This document shows, piece after piece, positions 54,687-64,000 of a stretch of DNA of 64,000 nucleotides. Numbering within the stretch: position 1 is the stretch's first letter; each line of letters opens with the position of its first letter. Source of the stretch: Pycnococcus provasolii (taxonomy: Eukaryota > Chlorophyta > Pseudoscourfieldiophyceae > Pseudoscourfieldiales > Pycnococcaceae). The stretch is from contig OW568863.1 in NCBI GenBank assembly GCA_938743325.2, forward strand, positions 1,240,001 to 1,304,000, read 5' to 3'. The notes below the pieces were generated by a model that searched no databases, had not been told where the DNA came from, and saw only the letters and a list, made by a program, of their open reading frames with translations. Both the position numbers and the translations under genes were made by a program.

Positions 54687-57600
54687 ATGGCGCGTCGGAA
54701 GAGAAAGCCGCGCTCCAAGGCAACCGTCAAAGCCGCGAAGAAACGCGCGGCGCGACTGCAGCTCGGACCACAAACCGTTGGCGCGCCTTCCGCTTCCGCT
54801 CTTTCTTTGGTAGCCTCTCAGCAAAGTCAGGAACACGAGCCTTCCCCGTCGCCTCTGTCATTTTCACACCCGAACCGACACCTGGCGCTCGCAGGGGGCG
54901 CGCAGGCGACGCTCTTCGAGAGGTACTACAGAGCTGTGAACATCCTGCCCGCACACGAATGGCCCGCGATGATAGCGACGCTCTCGAGGCCACTTCCCGT
55001 CTCGTTCCGCGTCGTCGGAGGGCCGCGCACCGCGGAGGCTCGTGCGGCACTCGGCGCGATTCAACAGACGCTGCAGAGAGAGGGCGCGACGCCACTGCCG
55101 TGGTGCGATGGCTGGCAAATTCAGGCGGACAGCGGGGCACTCAAGATGAGCTCAAGGCCGGGCCTGCGTGAGCTGCACGCCTGGCTCGTGGAAGCGAGCC
55201 ACGGCGGTCTTGTCGTCAGGCAGGAGGCTGTCTCCATGGTGCCCGCGGCGCTGCTGCACATCAAGCCTGGGCACAAGGTGCTTGACATGTGCGCCTCACC
55301 TGGGTCGAAAACAACGCAGGCGCTTGAGGCTGTGCACGGCGACGGCGGTGCTGAGGACACCGCTGCGGGAGGTCTCGTCGTCGCCAACGACACCGACGCA
55401 CGACGTGCACGCCTGCTGATTCGCAGGTGTGCAGCCCTTGGCGAGCTCACAGACCGACTCGCAGTCACGCAGCACGACGCGACGAAATTCCCGAACGTGC
55501 TCGCACCGTGCTGGCGCGGTGGAGAGGACGACACACGAGGTTTGCGTGAACAGCGCTACCTTGACGGACCTTACGACCGAGTTCTTTGTGATGTACCGTG
55601 TTCCGGAGATGGTACGCTTCGTAAGAATCCAGAGGTACGACAAACAACTTAGGTCTTTTTTTTGTTTGTGTGTGTGTGTGTGTGTTTGAAATGAGATTTC
55701 CTTGCTTTTACTTTTCTATCTTCTCTATCGTAGGCTTGAGAATGATCTGATTCGAGTCGATTCGATGATCAATTGCACAGTACACGATCGACGGCCCCGA
55801 GGGATTATATCTTGGAACACAAGAAAAGTTGCGGATACGTGCCACCGGTGCGATGTCGAAGCAATAAACGACAAACAAAAAATGATAGGAAGAGGATGAC
55901 GGGTTCCCGAAAGAAAAAGAAAAAATCTTTTACGTCGAGACGGAAACTTGCCGAGAGAAGAGATGAGAATGAGAGAGTTTGGGTGTGTTTTGGGCGAGCC
56001 GGTTAACATCTCAAATCGGATTTCATGCACTCACGCATCATGAAAACGAACAGGTTTGGTCGCGCTGGAATCCTGAATTTGGAGCAGGTTTGCACATGCT
56101 TCAGCTGAGGCTTGCACTTCGAGCCATTGCCCTACTACGTGTTGGCGGCTGCCTTGCGTATTCCACGTGCAGCTTGAACCCCGTGGAAGATGAGGCGGTG
56201 GTTGCAGAGCTGCTGAGACGGTGCCATGGTGCGGTGCAGGTGGTGGACGTACGATCAGGCGAGACGCTCGATGGAGACACCACGAACGATGTGCACGCGG
56301 CGGCGTCAAAGAGCCGACCGGGAATCTGCGACTGGCCTGTGTACGCGTCTATGCCTGGCGAGGAGGAGGGTGCGCCGGCGACGCTCGTCGTTCCCGAGAA
56401 GTCGTCACGTGGTTTCCCACCAAGTCTCTGGCCACCCACGAAGGATGAGATGGAACTGCGTGGCGAGCTGACGAAGTGCCTGCGCTTCTTTCCGCACGAC
56501 AATGACACTGGCGGGTTCTTCGTTTGCATCCTGCGTAAGACGAGCACCTTGCCTGGCCCACCATCGAAGGGCAGCAGCAGCGGCAGCAAAAGCGGCACCT
56601 CCCGTTCTCGTCCCCATGACAGAAAGGCTGGGCACACGAGTGCTGAACTGCCGCAACGCATCCCATGCCTGCGTCGAGTGACGGGTGACGCGCTCGACGA
56701 AGCGTGGAAGTGCGTGGGTGGCAACCCGGAAGCGACCGATGAGAAGGCGAGATTCCAGAGATGCACATTCACGCGCTCCCCGAATGCAACGTGCGCAGGC
56801 AAGTCCGCTTGGTGGCTGACGGACGCCATGGCGGAGCATGTGGCTGACCACCCGGGAAGTGCTAAGCTGCACATCCTGCTTGCTGGAAGTCCGCTACTGA
56901 CGCGCACGCGTATTCGCGGCGGTCTTGGTGGCACCCCCGGGGGACGCGTGGTGGCACGCTCGCTTGGGTACGGCGGTCGCAAGGCGAATGAGGGCGGCGT
57001 GCTCGCATCGCCGTCGGGGTCTTGTTCTTGGAGGATACGTCACGAGGGTGCGGCGCTGCTGCCTAGCATTCGACATTCCGCGAAAGGCTGCATGCTGCCT
57101 GTACGGGCGGAGGTGATGTGCAAGCTGCTCGCGCCCGTCGCGGACACGGCGTCATCCAAGACTTCGCTCGCACGCATCGTGCTATCGACGAAGGAGTTGC
57201 GAGATCGGCTGCTGTCTTGGCGTGAGATGAGCGCATTTGAAGAGTGCGACGAGGGTGCGATTGTGCTCAGCTCCGCCAAGGGACAACGATCCATTTCGCT
57301 GGCGGCAGAGAAGGTTGTGGTGAAGAAGGACGTTGGTGTTGGTGCAGTCGCAGCCGACGACGAGGAGCCTGTCGCGTACCTGGTCGTGACGTGGCCACGC
57401 ACGAAAGGCCTTGAAAGAGCACCGGCCGCCGCTGCACGTCGCATCATCAGGCTTCTTGGTGGCTCTAGCGGATTAAGTTCTGAACGAAGGTATGAGACAT
57501 ATACACATTGTTTTTCTTTTTTTTGCCTTTGGTGTGTGTTTGTGGCCTCGCATCTACATTCTTTTGCACATTTACCTGTGATCTACCGACCGCTCTTCTC

Positions 57601-57831
57601 TCATCGGCGGCATTGATCCACTTGTATTCTCAATCAATCTGTCATTGTGCTATATTAAGCGCGTCTATTTCTGCAACGCGGGTTGTGCGTGGCCCACCTC
57701 GTCCTTCTCCTGTGGACGTTTGACAGTGGAAGCTTCTTTTATGTCTACCCGTACAAAATTTTCTAACCAATTTCCCTAAACAACAAAACAGGGGAGGAGG
57801 TGCTCGCAGCAACCAAAAGGCATATCGTTAA
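54687..57831 (+). CDS. NSUN2: tRNA cytosine-5 methyltransferase NSUN2/TRM4 (three exons)
   Basis: Exons 54687-55634, 56054-57489 and 57792-57831, giving 807 residues (804 or more if the last intron is kept). The N-terminal basic stretch is followed by ERYYRAVNILPAHEWPAMIA, ALLHIKPGHKVLDMCASPGSK (SAM motif I), CDVPCSGDGTLRKNPE (catalytic Cys of PCSG) and, across intron 1, VWSRWNPEFGAGLHMLQLRL and YSTCSLNPVEDEAVV (catalytic TC Cys). This is the NSUN2/TRM4 signature: m5C in tRNA. Exon junction RKNPE|VWSR matches the family, and phase 0. Exon 3 (GGGARSNQKAYR) is a short tail whose function is unknown. ATG 54687 is chosen over the GTG just before it. Confidence 0.9.
55635..56053 (+). other. NSUN2 intron 1
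   Basis: 419 nt, GAG|GTACGA donor and AACAG|GTTTGG acceptor, phase 0. Its removal joins RKNPE to VWSRW as expected from the family. The intron is AT-rich and holds a GTGTGT repeat (55668-55686). Confidence 0.85.
57490..57791 (+). other. NSUN2 intron 2 (predicted)
   Basis: 302 nt, GAAG|GTATGA donor and AAACAG|GGGAGG acceptor, phase 2. TTTTCTAACC (about 57759) could be a branch-point. If not spliced, the frame runs to a stop at 57616. The spliced form is preferred because donor and acceptor are good and the intron is AT-rich. Confidence 0.55.
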
Positions 57832-58402
57832 TCGAAATGGATTCGTTCGCATGGTACGTACGGTTTTGCTTGCATGTTCCATAGCCTATTATATGTTTCC
57901 AAACTTTGCCGTCAGCTCAGGCGCACCCCGTGAAGATGATTTGCTTCAACCCTAATCTGACACCTCTTGTTTGAGGGTAGTTTTTCAAAGTTTACTTTGG
58001 ATATCTGCCGATGCGCACAACTTAAGCACCAATAACAATGTCTGAACGGTGGTGGGTGACCCACATGCTTGATGCCTGATTCCTTCTTTTTCTTTCTTGA
58101 TGCACGAATGCTTACACGATGACCGTACGTCGTACCCACGAAACATTGCATTGCAGGAGGCTAGGCTTGGCGGCGAAAGTGCCTTACTGTACACAAATAG
58201 TACACTAAAACGTTTTTACTGTAACTACATACCCGTACTGTATCCTACATACCTATCAATCAGCCTTAGAACAGGTCCTTAGAACCCCGAGTTTTTTTAC
58301 GCCCGAAGAAGTTTATGTAACCCCGACAGCCTGGCCTTTTAGTTTTTCTTTCTCCTCCTCCGATCCGTGTGCCCGCGCGATCTATCGTAAGGCGATCTAG
58401 CC
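57832..58402. other. Intergenic region, no gene seen
   Basis: 571 bp AT-rich between NSUN2 and the UMP/CMP kinase. It has AACCCCGAG (58283-58291) near the kinase start, and words such as ACATACCCGTACTGTATCC (about 58228-58246) that resemble the GTAC/TACATAC words of 25680-25740 and 31610-31760. Confidence 0.45.
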
Positions 58403-59287
58403 ATGTCAGCGTCGCGCAACCTCACGCCTCTGCTCTCTACGCTGCTGCGGAGGTGGCCCGCATCTGCGGCTGCTGCTGCATATGCACCCGCACTGCGATC
58501 GTACGCCACCGCCGCGGTCGCTGCCTCCGCCGCCGGATCCTCGACCCAGACAGCCTCGAGGCGTACCGTCTCGCTCGGACTCCTCTCGGCGGGATTCGCC
58601 GCGACGTGCGCCTTCGCGGCGCCCACGTCCTCCGCATCCGCCGACTCGTCCAGCGGCACCACGCCGGAGTCGGTACTTAACAAGGTGCGAAGCACCATCA
58701 GCCAGATGCCGGGCATGGAGTGGGCCGCTCCAACCTTCCACGTCGTGTTCGTGCTCGGTGGGCCGGGAAGCGGAAAGGGAACGCAGTGTGCCAAGCTTGT
58801 TGAAGAGTTTGGTGTCGTGCACCTCTCCGCCGGAGACCTGCTGCGCGCGCACGTCAAGTCGGGTACGGAGGACGGAAACATGGTCAAGGCGATGATTGCC
58901 GAGGGGAAGATCGTCCCGAGCAGCGTCACCATCGGACTGCTCAAAAAGGCGATGCTGGAGTCGGGAAAGACGAAGTTCCTCATCGACGGCTTCCCACGCA
59001 ACGCCGAGAACCGCGAGGCGTTCGAGAAGGAGGACGGCATTGACATTCACTTCGTGCTCTTCTTCGACTGCCCTGAAAAGGTGATGGAGAAGCGAATCCT
59101 CTCGCGCAACGAAGGACGCAGTGACGACAACGTGAAAACCATCCGAAAGCGCTTCAAGGTTTTCATCGACCAGTCGATGCCCGTTGTCAACCACTACAAG
59201 GGGATGGGCAAGGTGCATTGGGTGAATTCGAACCGCGACCCAGAGGCTGTGTACGCGGAGACGAGGAAGCTGTTCGAGAACTTCTAA
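58403..59287 (+). CDS. UMP/CMP kinase with organelle-targeting extension
   Basis: 294 residues. P-loop [15 protein letters not shown] at about 118-132, NMP-binding [29 protein letters not shown] and the lid-type RNEGRSDDN. The GFPRN followed by NR/E matches UMP/CMP kinases; adenylate kinases usually have GFPR[T/S]. The core is ~190 residues; residues 1-110 are an Ala/Ser/Arg-rich extension without acids before 81, as in mitochondrial or plastid presequences, with a hydrophobic stretch ([19 protein letters not shown]) near 56-74. It phosphorylates UMP, CMP or dCMP in nucleotide supply. ATG 58403 has no earlier ATG in frame near it. Confidence 0.88.
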   Translation: MSASRNLTPLLSTLLRRWPASAAAAAYAPALRSYATAAVAASAAGSSTQTASRRTVSLGLLSAGFAATCAFAAPTSSASADSSSGTTPESVLNKVRSTISQMPGMEWAAPTFHVVFVLGGPGSGKGTQCAKLVEEFGVVHLSAGDLLRAHVKSGTEDGNMVKAMIAEGKIVPSSVTIGLLKKAMLESGKTKFLIDGFPRNAENREAFEKEDGIDIHFVLFFDCPEKVMEKRILSRNEGRSDDNVKTIRKRFKVFIDQSMPVVNHYKGMGKVHWVNSNRDPEAVYAETRKLFENF

Positions 59288-59377
59288 GCGGCTTTCTTTA
59301 AATATAATGAAAAAAATTCGCGACGTCGGGGTTGGTGAATATGAAAATGGTGTGAATGGACAAACTTTCGTTGGACA

Positions 59378-59401
59378 AAGTAAAGTACATTCCATTACTG
59401 A
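59378..59401. repeat. 24-bp sequence shared with 13359-13382
   Basis: Identical 24 bp; lies between convergent stops of the UMP/CMP kinase and the RCC1-HECT gene. Core GTAAAGTACATTCCATTAC. Confidence 0.85.
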
Positions 59402-59446
59402 ACGAGCGATCTTATCGTCGTCTATAATTATATTAAGGTAGGTGCT

Positions 59447-62400
59447 CTACGCGAGCCCAAAACCACCTTTGCGCGTGTAGTCTAGAGCTAGCTGAAGCCT
59501 CTGCACGAGCATATCTTCGCTCGAATACGAGGGTAAGAGCAACGTGTCGAAGCACGTGTGCGCACTCGGCAGAGCGCCCGTCTCGGATCCGTCGCCATTG
59601 CGCTGTATCACGAGTGGAACAGACCCGAGTCCACCTAGTGGAGCGCGATCGCATCCGGTGACAAATGCCAGAAGAGCACGCTTCGCTTCCAGAGGTGTCG
59701 TGGACGCGTGCACCCACTTCCACAGCCAACGCACCGTCGGAGCGCCGCTGTTGAGCGGCTCGAAGCCAACGACGCGCGCGTTCTTCTCGAGAGCGTGGAA
59801 GTCGAGGTGTGGCACGCCACATACGACAAGTTCGAGCTCCGAGGGTGTGAGCATGCTGAGCGGGTGAAGCCCTCCCTTCAGATTAAGACCAACGCACGCG
59901 TGGAAGCCGCGTCGCACCGACTCGATGCGCGACATAATGGACGTCACGAGCACGTGACGGCGAACGTGATTGACGAACGTCTCGCGGTTCTCATTCGTCA
60001 CCATGATCACGCTGCTCGCGGTTGGGAGCAGCGATGGCGGAGTGCTTCCCGTGAGCTTGCCAGGTGGCAGCGCGAACTCCATCGCAAGGTCGCGCTCCAC
60101 ATCGCCCTCGTGCTGCATCAGGGCGTCGAGGCTGCGAGATAGGCTAGGATCGAGCTCAGCCATATCCTCGCGTGAATGAACGGAGTGGCCCAGAAGCTGA
60201 CGCCAGAAAGCCAGCGGTAGACGGCATCGATTCCCCACAAGCTGTCTCGAGTTGAATGCCAGGCCAATCAGCACTCCCACGAGCTCGTGCCAAAGCGCAC
60301 TCGACGGCGCTGGCGGCCAGCTGCCGTCAGGCGTCAGTGCGCGAGCGCGCACGTAAGCCGCACGCAGTGCACCGTCCATGGAGTCGGAGTCGTTGCTGTC
60401 GTCGTCGTCGACATCATCCATGCCGCTCGGTGCAGCGTCGCTGACGCCGTTCGAGGCGCGGAACCAAAGGCAGCGCGGCTCATCGAGGAATGTCCATAGC
60501 GCCACGCGGCGTCCCGCATCGCTGCTCTCGGGAGCGAGCAGCGACGCGCTCAGCCCGACGAGTAGCTCGCGCGTGAGGCCACCCTCGTCGACACCCTCCT
60601 CGCCGACGAACGAAACGCGCATCGGCCTGCCGAGCTCCTGCGGGTTGTTGTGCAGCGTGTGTAACAGTACCGCCGAGGCGTCCGCCAGCATGCGATCTCG
60701 GCGAATGCGAAGGGTGAGAAATGCACCCTCGCTTTCCATGGACACGCCGCCGCCAACGCCGCCGCTCATCGCCTGCGCATACGCCGTGGCGGCACGATGC
60801 GACGCGTACACCTGACACAATTCACGCTTCGCCGATGGTGGCATCAGAAATGGATGCGACGCAAAGCAGAAGCCGGGAAGCTGCGCGGCAGTAGCGCGTG
60901 GCGTCGCTAGGCGCATGAAGTCGCGCATGAGATCAACCACACCGAGCCCGACGTTGCCGCAGTAGAACTGCGAGGCGGGAATGATTTCCTCTCGGTGGCG
61001 ACCGTTCGCGGCGTGCAGGAGCTCAAGCGCCTCAGCCGCAGCCAGGCAGACGTCAAGCCCACCGTGCGCGTCGACATCCTCCGGGCTTGCTCCCGCGAAG
61101 GGAAGCGGCGCGGACTCCGATGCCGCGGCAACCGCCGACTCGTCGCCACTGCTCACGGCCGCCGCAATGCGCTCCTGCCACCGTGCGACGGACATGGCGT
61201 GGGTATGCCTCGCATGTGCCGCGGCGTCCGAAACCACAACCTCGACGCAGCGCACGAGCGGCCGCACGAGGCGTGATGCAAGAAGGTCGGGCGGGTATGC
61301 TGCCCACCAGCACGACAACGTGCGCTTGGCGACGGGCGACAGCAGGCGCAGGACGTCCGAGGCATCTTTCAGCAGCTGCCTCGCGGCGGGCGTGCGCTCT
61401 GCGAGAAGTGGGTTGTGGAGAAGTATGGGAAGCGGCCGCAGCGCCTCCGCCTCGAGCATGCGACCGCGCCGATTGCGAATCCACACGTAAAGCTGGCGCA
61501 GCGCCACCTGCGCCGCGGCGGCGACGGGATGGCTAACGCCCGCGCCGCGCACGGAGGCGAGCAGCGGCAGAGCCGCCTGGTAGAACGCTTCGATCGCCGT
61601 GGGATCTAGCGCGCACCACCCCGCGCCCTCAAGGCTGTCGCCAGCCGCCAGCGCTGCGGCGCAACGCTTGTCACCCGCTCTCTCGGCTGCAGCTGCGGCG
61701 GTGTCGTGCTGCTCCGCGCCCCAGTTCGCGTCGGCATCCACGGCGTAGACGTTGCGCACGAACGAGCCGCAGAGAGAGGGAGAGTTGCTGAGCGCGCGCT
61801 GCACTTCGGCGGCAATCATCTTTTTCGAGTTCAGCAGCGCACCACCGCCATCCTCTGCATTTGCCAGACGTTTGAGTCGTCGAATCGTCCATTCACCCAA
61901 GTGTGTTCCAGGAACCGGCTCGCCAGGTCCACCGGGCTTTGCACCGGGTGGCGCGATCATGCGACGTGGTGGCACCGTGACGGACGACCCCTCGTCGGGC
62001 ATGCAAGAGACGACGATGCTCAGGTCATCACCCGCTGCGCACGAAACGGCTGTGGCGCCCGCACATGGCATCGCCATCTCACGCGGCTCCCATCGCACGC
62101 CATCCCAGCGCTCGTTGCACTCCACGTCGTCACCATTCGCGCTCGCCGGAGGCGTACCTAGGCTACCGTACTCCCCACCCGCACCCCACGCGAACGCTGC
62201 GCCGTCGCTGCACACGCACACGGCATGTCGCGCACCGCACGCCACTGAGACGACGTGCTGCGACTCGACAGCGCGCACGCGCTGTGGCGATGCCGCGAAT
62301 CCCCGCACAGCGGTCGCATCCTCTCCAATTCCGAGCTGCCCGTCGCGCGAAACCCCCCACGTGTACAAAGCTCCGTCGACAGTAACAGCTGCTGAAAAGT

Positions 62401-63226
62401 CGCGCCCTGCAGCGGCACCCGCGACGCCGAGCAGCGCGACGCGCCTTGGCTTCGCCTGCGCCGCTGGTGCATCCGGTCCCGACGGCCCAGCGCCGAGAGC
62501 GCCCTTTTTGTTCCACCCCCACGACCAAAGCGCGCCGCCGCACGTCACCGCCAGGCTGTGCGCCGTTCCTGCGGCAATACACGCTACGGGCAGCGGCCAC
62601 ATCGCCTCTACGGGCCTGGCGTATGGGATCGCGCCGTGCGCCTCGTACCCGAGTGCGCCACGCTGGCTCTCCCCCGCGCTGAAGAGCTGGCCGTGCTCGG
62701 TGCGCAGCAGAGTGTGGCTCTCACCGCACGCCACCTGGACGACGCGAAGTCCAGCACGAAAGGCATGCCTGAGCATGATTGGCGTACCTGCGTCGGTGAA
62801 GCTCCACCTCGCCTCACCTGGCGCGAGGCTGATTGCCTTTCTGTCCGCGTCGTTGGTGGCAAGCTGTCCAAGTTCGTTGCTTCCCCATGCGGCGCACGAC
62901 GCGTCCGCGCACGCGACGAGCGCGTGCGCACTTCCGCACGCCGCGGCGACGGCGTCTGTTTTGTCCCTGTTCGGCATTGAGAGCGGCACGGCTGACTTCG
63001 TCGCTGATTCGTCGTCGCCCTTGGGCGTTCCCCACGCGTGAACGTTTCCCTGTGGGTCGAGGATAAGCGCGCACATGTCACCCGCGCATATGCCCGGAGG
63101 TTGCGCGTATCCTGCTGTGTGGGTGCCAGGCACGTGCTGCAGTCGTCTGCGTTCCATAGCAAGCGGCGCGTCCGGCGGCATCGCGCCCGGCGGCGTTCCG
63201 CAGCAGAGGACGACATAGCGTGACAT
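59447..63226 (-). CDS. RCC1-HECT E3 ubiquitin ligase (HERC-like)
   Basis: 1259 residues. Residues about 45-430 form an RCC1-type seven-blade propeller with repeats such as GNVHAWGTPKG, CAAWGSNELGQLATN, TLLRTEHGQLFSAGESQRGALG, ALWSWGWNKKGALG and ALYTWGVSRDGQLGIG. The middle (450-880) is helical with no domain seen. A HECT domain ends the protein: RMRVSFVGEEGVDEGGLTRE-like (PMRVSFVGEEGVDEGG), LIGLAFNSRQLVGNRCRLPL, and the catalytic Cys in SAHTCFDTLLLPSY, at about 1225 of 1259. These are the features of HERC-type ligases, which transfer ubiquitin via a Cys thioester. RCC1 may serve as GEF or protein-binding module. ATG 63226. Confidence 0.92.
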   Translation of the reverse strand: MSRYVVLCCGTPPGAMPPDAPLAMERRRLQHVPGTHTAGYAQPPGICAGDMCALILDPQGNVHAWGTPKGDDESATKSAVPLSMPNRDKTDAVAAACGSAHALVACADASCAAWGSNELGQLATNDADRKAISLAPGEARWSFTDAGTPIMLRHAFRAGLRVVQVACGESHTLLRTEHGQLFSAGESQRGALGYEAHGAIPYARPVEAMWPLPVACIAAGTAHSLAVTCGGALWSWGWNKKGALGAGPSGPDAPAAQAKPRRVALLGVAGAAAGRDFSAAVTVDGALYTWGVSRDGQLGIGEDATAVRGFAASPQRVRAVESQHVVSVACGARHAVCVCSDGAAFAWGAGGEYGSLGTPPASANGDDVECNERWDGVRWEPREMAMPCAGATAVSCAAGDDLSIVVSCMPDEGSSVTVPPRRMIAPPGAKPGGPGEPVPGTHLGEWTIRRLKRLANAEDGGGALLNSKKMIAAEVQRALSNSPSLCGSFVRNVYAVDADANWGAEQHDTAAAAAERAGDKRCAAALAAGDSLEGAGWCALDPTAIEAFYQAALPLLASVRGAGVSHPVAAAAQVALRQLYVWIRNRRGRMLEAEALRPLPILLHNPLLAERTPAARQLLKDASDVLRLLSPVAKRTLSCWWAAYPPDLLASRLVRPLVRCVEVVVSDAAAHARHTHAMSVARWQERIAAAVSSGDESAVAAASESAPLPFAGASPEDVDAHGGLDVCLAAAEALELLHAANGRHREEIIPASQFYCGNVGLGVVDLMRDFMRLATPRATAAQLPGFCFASHPFLMPPSAKRELCQVYASHRAATAYAQAMSGGVGGGVSMESEGAFLTLRIRRDRMLADASAVLLHTLHNNPQELGRPMRVSFVGEEGVDEGGLTRELLVGLSASLLAPESSDAGRRVALWTFLDEPRCLWFRASNGVSDAAPSGMDDVDDDDSNDSDSMDGALRAAYVRARALTPDGSWPPAPSSALWHELVGVLIGLAFNSRQLVGNRCRLPLAFWRQLLGHSVHSREDMAELDPSLSRSLDALMQHEGDVERDLAMEFALPPGKLTGSTPPSLLPTASSVIMVTNENRETFVNHVRRHVLVTSIMSRIESVRRGFHACVGLNLKGGLHPLSMLTPSELELVVCGVPHLDFHALEKNARVVGFEPLNSGAPTVRWLWKWVHASTTPLEAKRALLAFVTGCDRAPLGGLGSVPLVIQRNGDGSETGALPSAHTCFDTLLLPSYSSEDMLVQRLQLALDYTRKGGFGLA

Positions 63227-63415
63227 GATGCCGATGGCGGTTGGCGGATTCTAGAATTGTGAAGTATAGGCGAGGGCGAGAGACCCAAGGGTGGTTCTGT
63301 GGTTGGGGATGGGGGGATCCCTCCTAGGCCTTCCTAGGCTGGTAGACCGAATCACCTGTTGCCCTCTGCCCTCCCCTGCGCCACATCCATTTAGACCAAC
63401 GAACTTGCCTTGGCC

Positions 63416-64000
63416 ATGCCGGCGCATGGGAGGCACTGGGCCGCAGACCCGTTCGTGGAGGCGGGGCAGCTCGCGCAGGGCGAGATCAACGCCATCATGG
63501 ACGGACTCACGAGGTGGGAAAAGCTCCTCGCGCAGCTCGCCTCCGCGTCCGCCGCAGCCTCGCTCGGGTACTCAAACTCCGACCAAGACGGGGACGTCGC
63601 GGAGCAGGTGGACGAAGCGAGAGAGAGCCTTCTCGGGCGACTCGCGGGAATCGACGACCAGCTGAGCGCGTTCGACGAAGCAATAGAAGCGGCCGCGGCT
63701 AATCCGTCGCAGTTTCACGTCAGCGAGGAGGAAATCGCGCGAAGGCGGCAGTTTGTGAGCGCTCTGCGATTTCAGACGGCTCACGCACGAAAAAGGCTCA
63801 CGGCGGCTGATCCCGAGGCGGCACTTTTCGAAAGCATGCGGCATGGCAAGGGCGCGTCCGCTGTGCTTAGCGCACCCATGGATGCCGCGACGGGCGCAAC
63901 GACCGCCGCCTCTTTCGCGCGCGACGGAACGCCCATCAGCGCGTCGCGCATACAGTTCGTCGACCGAAACGAAAAGGCGCCGACGACGGGAACGGCGCAA
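63416..64000 (+). CDS. Syntaxin-6/SYP61-type SNARE (3' end outside window)
   Basis: 195 codons to the window edge, no stop. N-terminal features match the syntaxin-6 N-domain: ADPFVEAGQLAQGEINAIMD, GLTRWEKLLAQLAS, ESLLGRLAGIDDQLSAFDEA, EAAAANPSQFHVSEEEIARR and RFQTAHARKRLTAAD, a three-helix bundle. The Qc-SNARE motif and tail anchor would follow outside the window. Syntaxin 6/SYP61 acts in TGN-endosome fusion. Divergent from the RCC1-HECT gene with a 189-bp promoter containing GGTTGGGGATGGGGGGATCC. ATG 63416 (TGGCCATGC context). Confidence 0.8.
   Translation, partial: MPAHGRHWAADPFVEAGQLAQGEINAIMDGLTRWEKLLAQLASASAAASLGYSNSDQDGDVAEQVDEARESLLGRLAGIDDQLSAFDEAIEAAAANPSQFHVSEEEIARRRQFVSALRFQTAHARKRLTAADPEAALFESMRHGKGASAVLSAPMDAATGATTAASFARDGTPISASRIQFVDRNEKAPTTGTAQ

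Noticed and set aside
61752-63041. Plus-strand open frame antisense to the RCC1-HECT gene
   Set aside because: Shadow of a certain gene; composition is mirror of RCC1 repeats.

Overview
The window looks like nuclear DNA of a small, compact, intron-poor green alga, most likely a marine prasinophyte-type chlorophyte. The grounds are plastid genes (a plastid-type Obg GTPase, an ELIP-like thylakoid protein, a plastid-type 6-phosphogluconolactonase), plant-type PEP carboxylase, hydroxyproline-type SPPP wall-protein repeats, GT-AG introns richer in A+T than the exons, TTAGGG-type telomere-like motifs and GC-rich coding sequence. The species assignment is an inference. I see no tRNA, rRNA, CRISPR array or complete mobile element.

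Layout. 1-3345 (-): a large, 3'-truncated membrane protein (EF-hand, one membrane span, SPPP linker, beta-propeller-like ectodomain). 4440-16615: quinone oxidoreductase, a small Cys-repeat protein, EI24, PGAP3/Per1, a pfkB kinase, tomosyn, a DUF3445 protein and the ribosome-assembly factor GRWD1. 16616-17461: a gap with a MULE transposase relic. 17462-25485: an SDR-CIA30 fusion, RFC2, a Q-rich four-span membrane protein, an ELIP-like protein and a secreted LRR-IPT protein. 26295-34771: an atypical protein kinase, plastid Obg, 6-phosphogluconolactonase and ARMC2 (a flagellar radial-spoke assembly factor, suggesting a motile stage). 35190-40872: five poorly known secreted or membrane genes, including an internally duplicated secreted protein and a sialidase-like protein. 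40889-46588: a three-copy tandem array. 46252-49872 (-): PEP carboxylase. 50227-64000: a coiled-coil protein, an acidic protein, MED31, NSUN2 (three exons), UMP/CMP kinase, a RCC1-HECT ubiquitin ligase and a truncated syntaxin-6 family SNARE.

Most genes are in divergent pairs with short shared promoters and convergent pairs with very short 3' gaps. Two recurrent signals lie in this non-coding DNA: an AACCCCGAA-like motif about 40-220 bp upstream of many start codons, and telomere-like TTAGGG runs in at least three promoters. An identical 24-bp sequence lies between two unrelated convergent pairs.

The most unusual region is 40889-46588. A segment of about 1.9 kb, holding a secreted TSP1-domain gene plus the last ~111 codons of the convergent PEP carboxylase gene, is present three times. 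Only the copy next to the full PEPC gene has an intact TSP1 reading frame. The other two carry unrelated filler DNA at the same site (one with telomere repeats) and share a later stop codon. The genes in the window otherwise belong to separate household pathways, with no operon-like logic.
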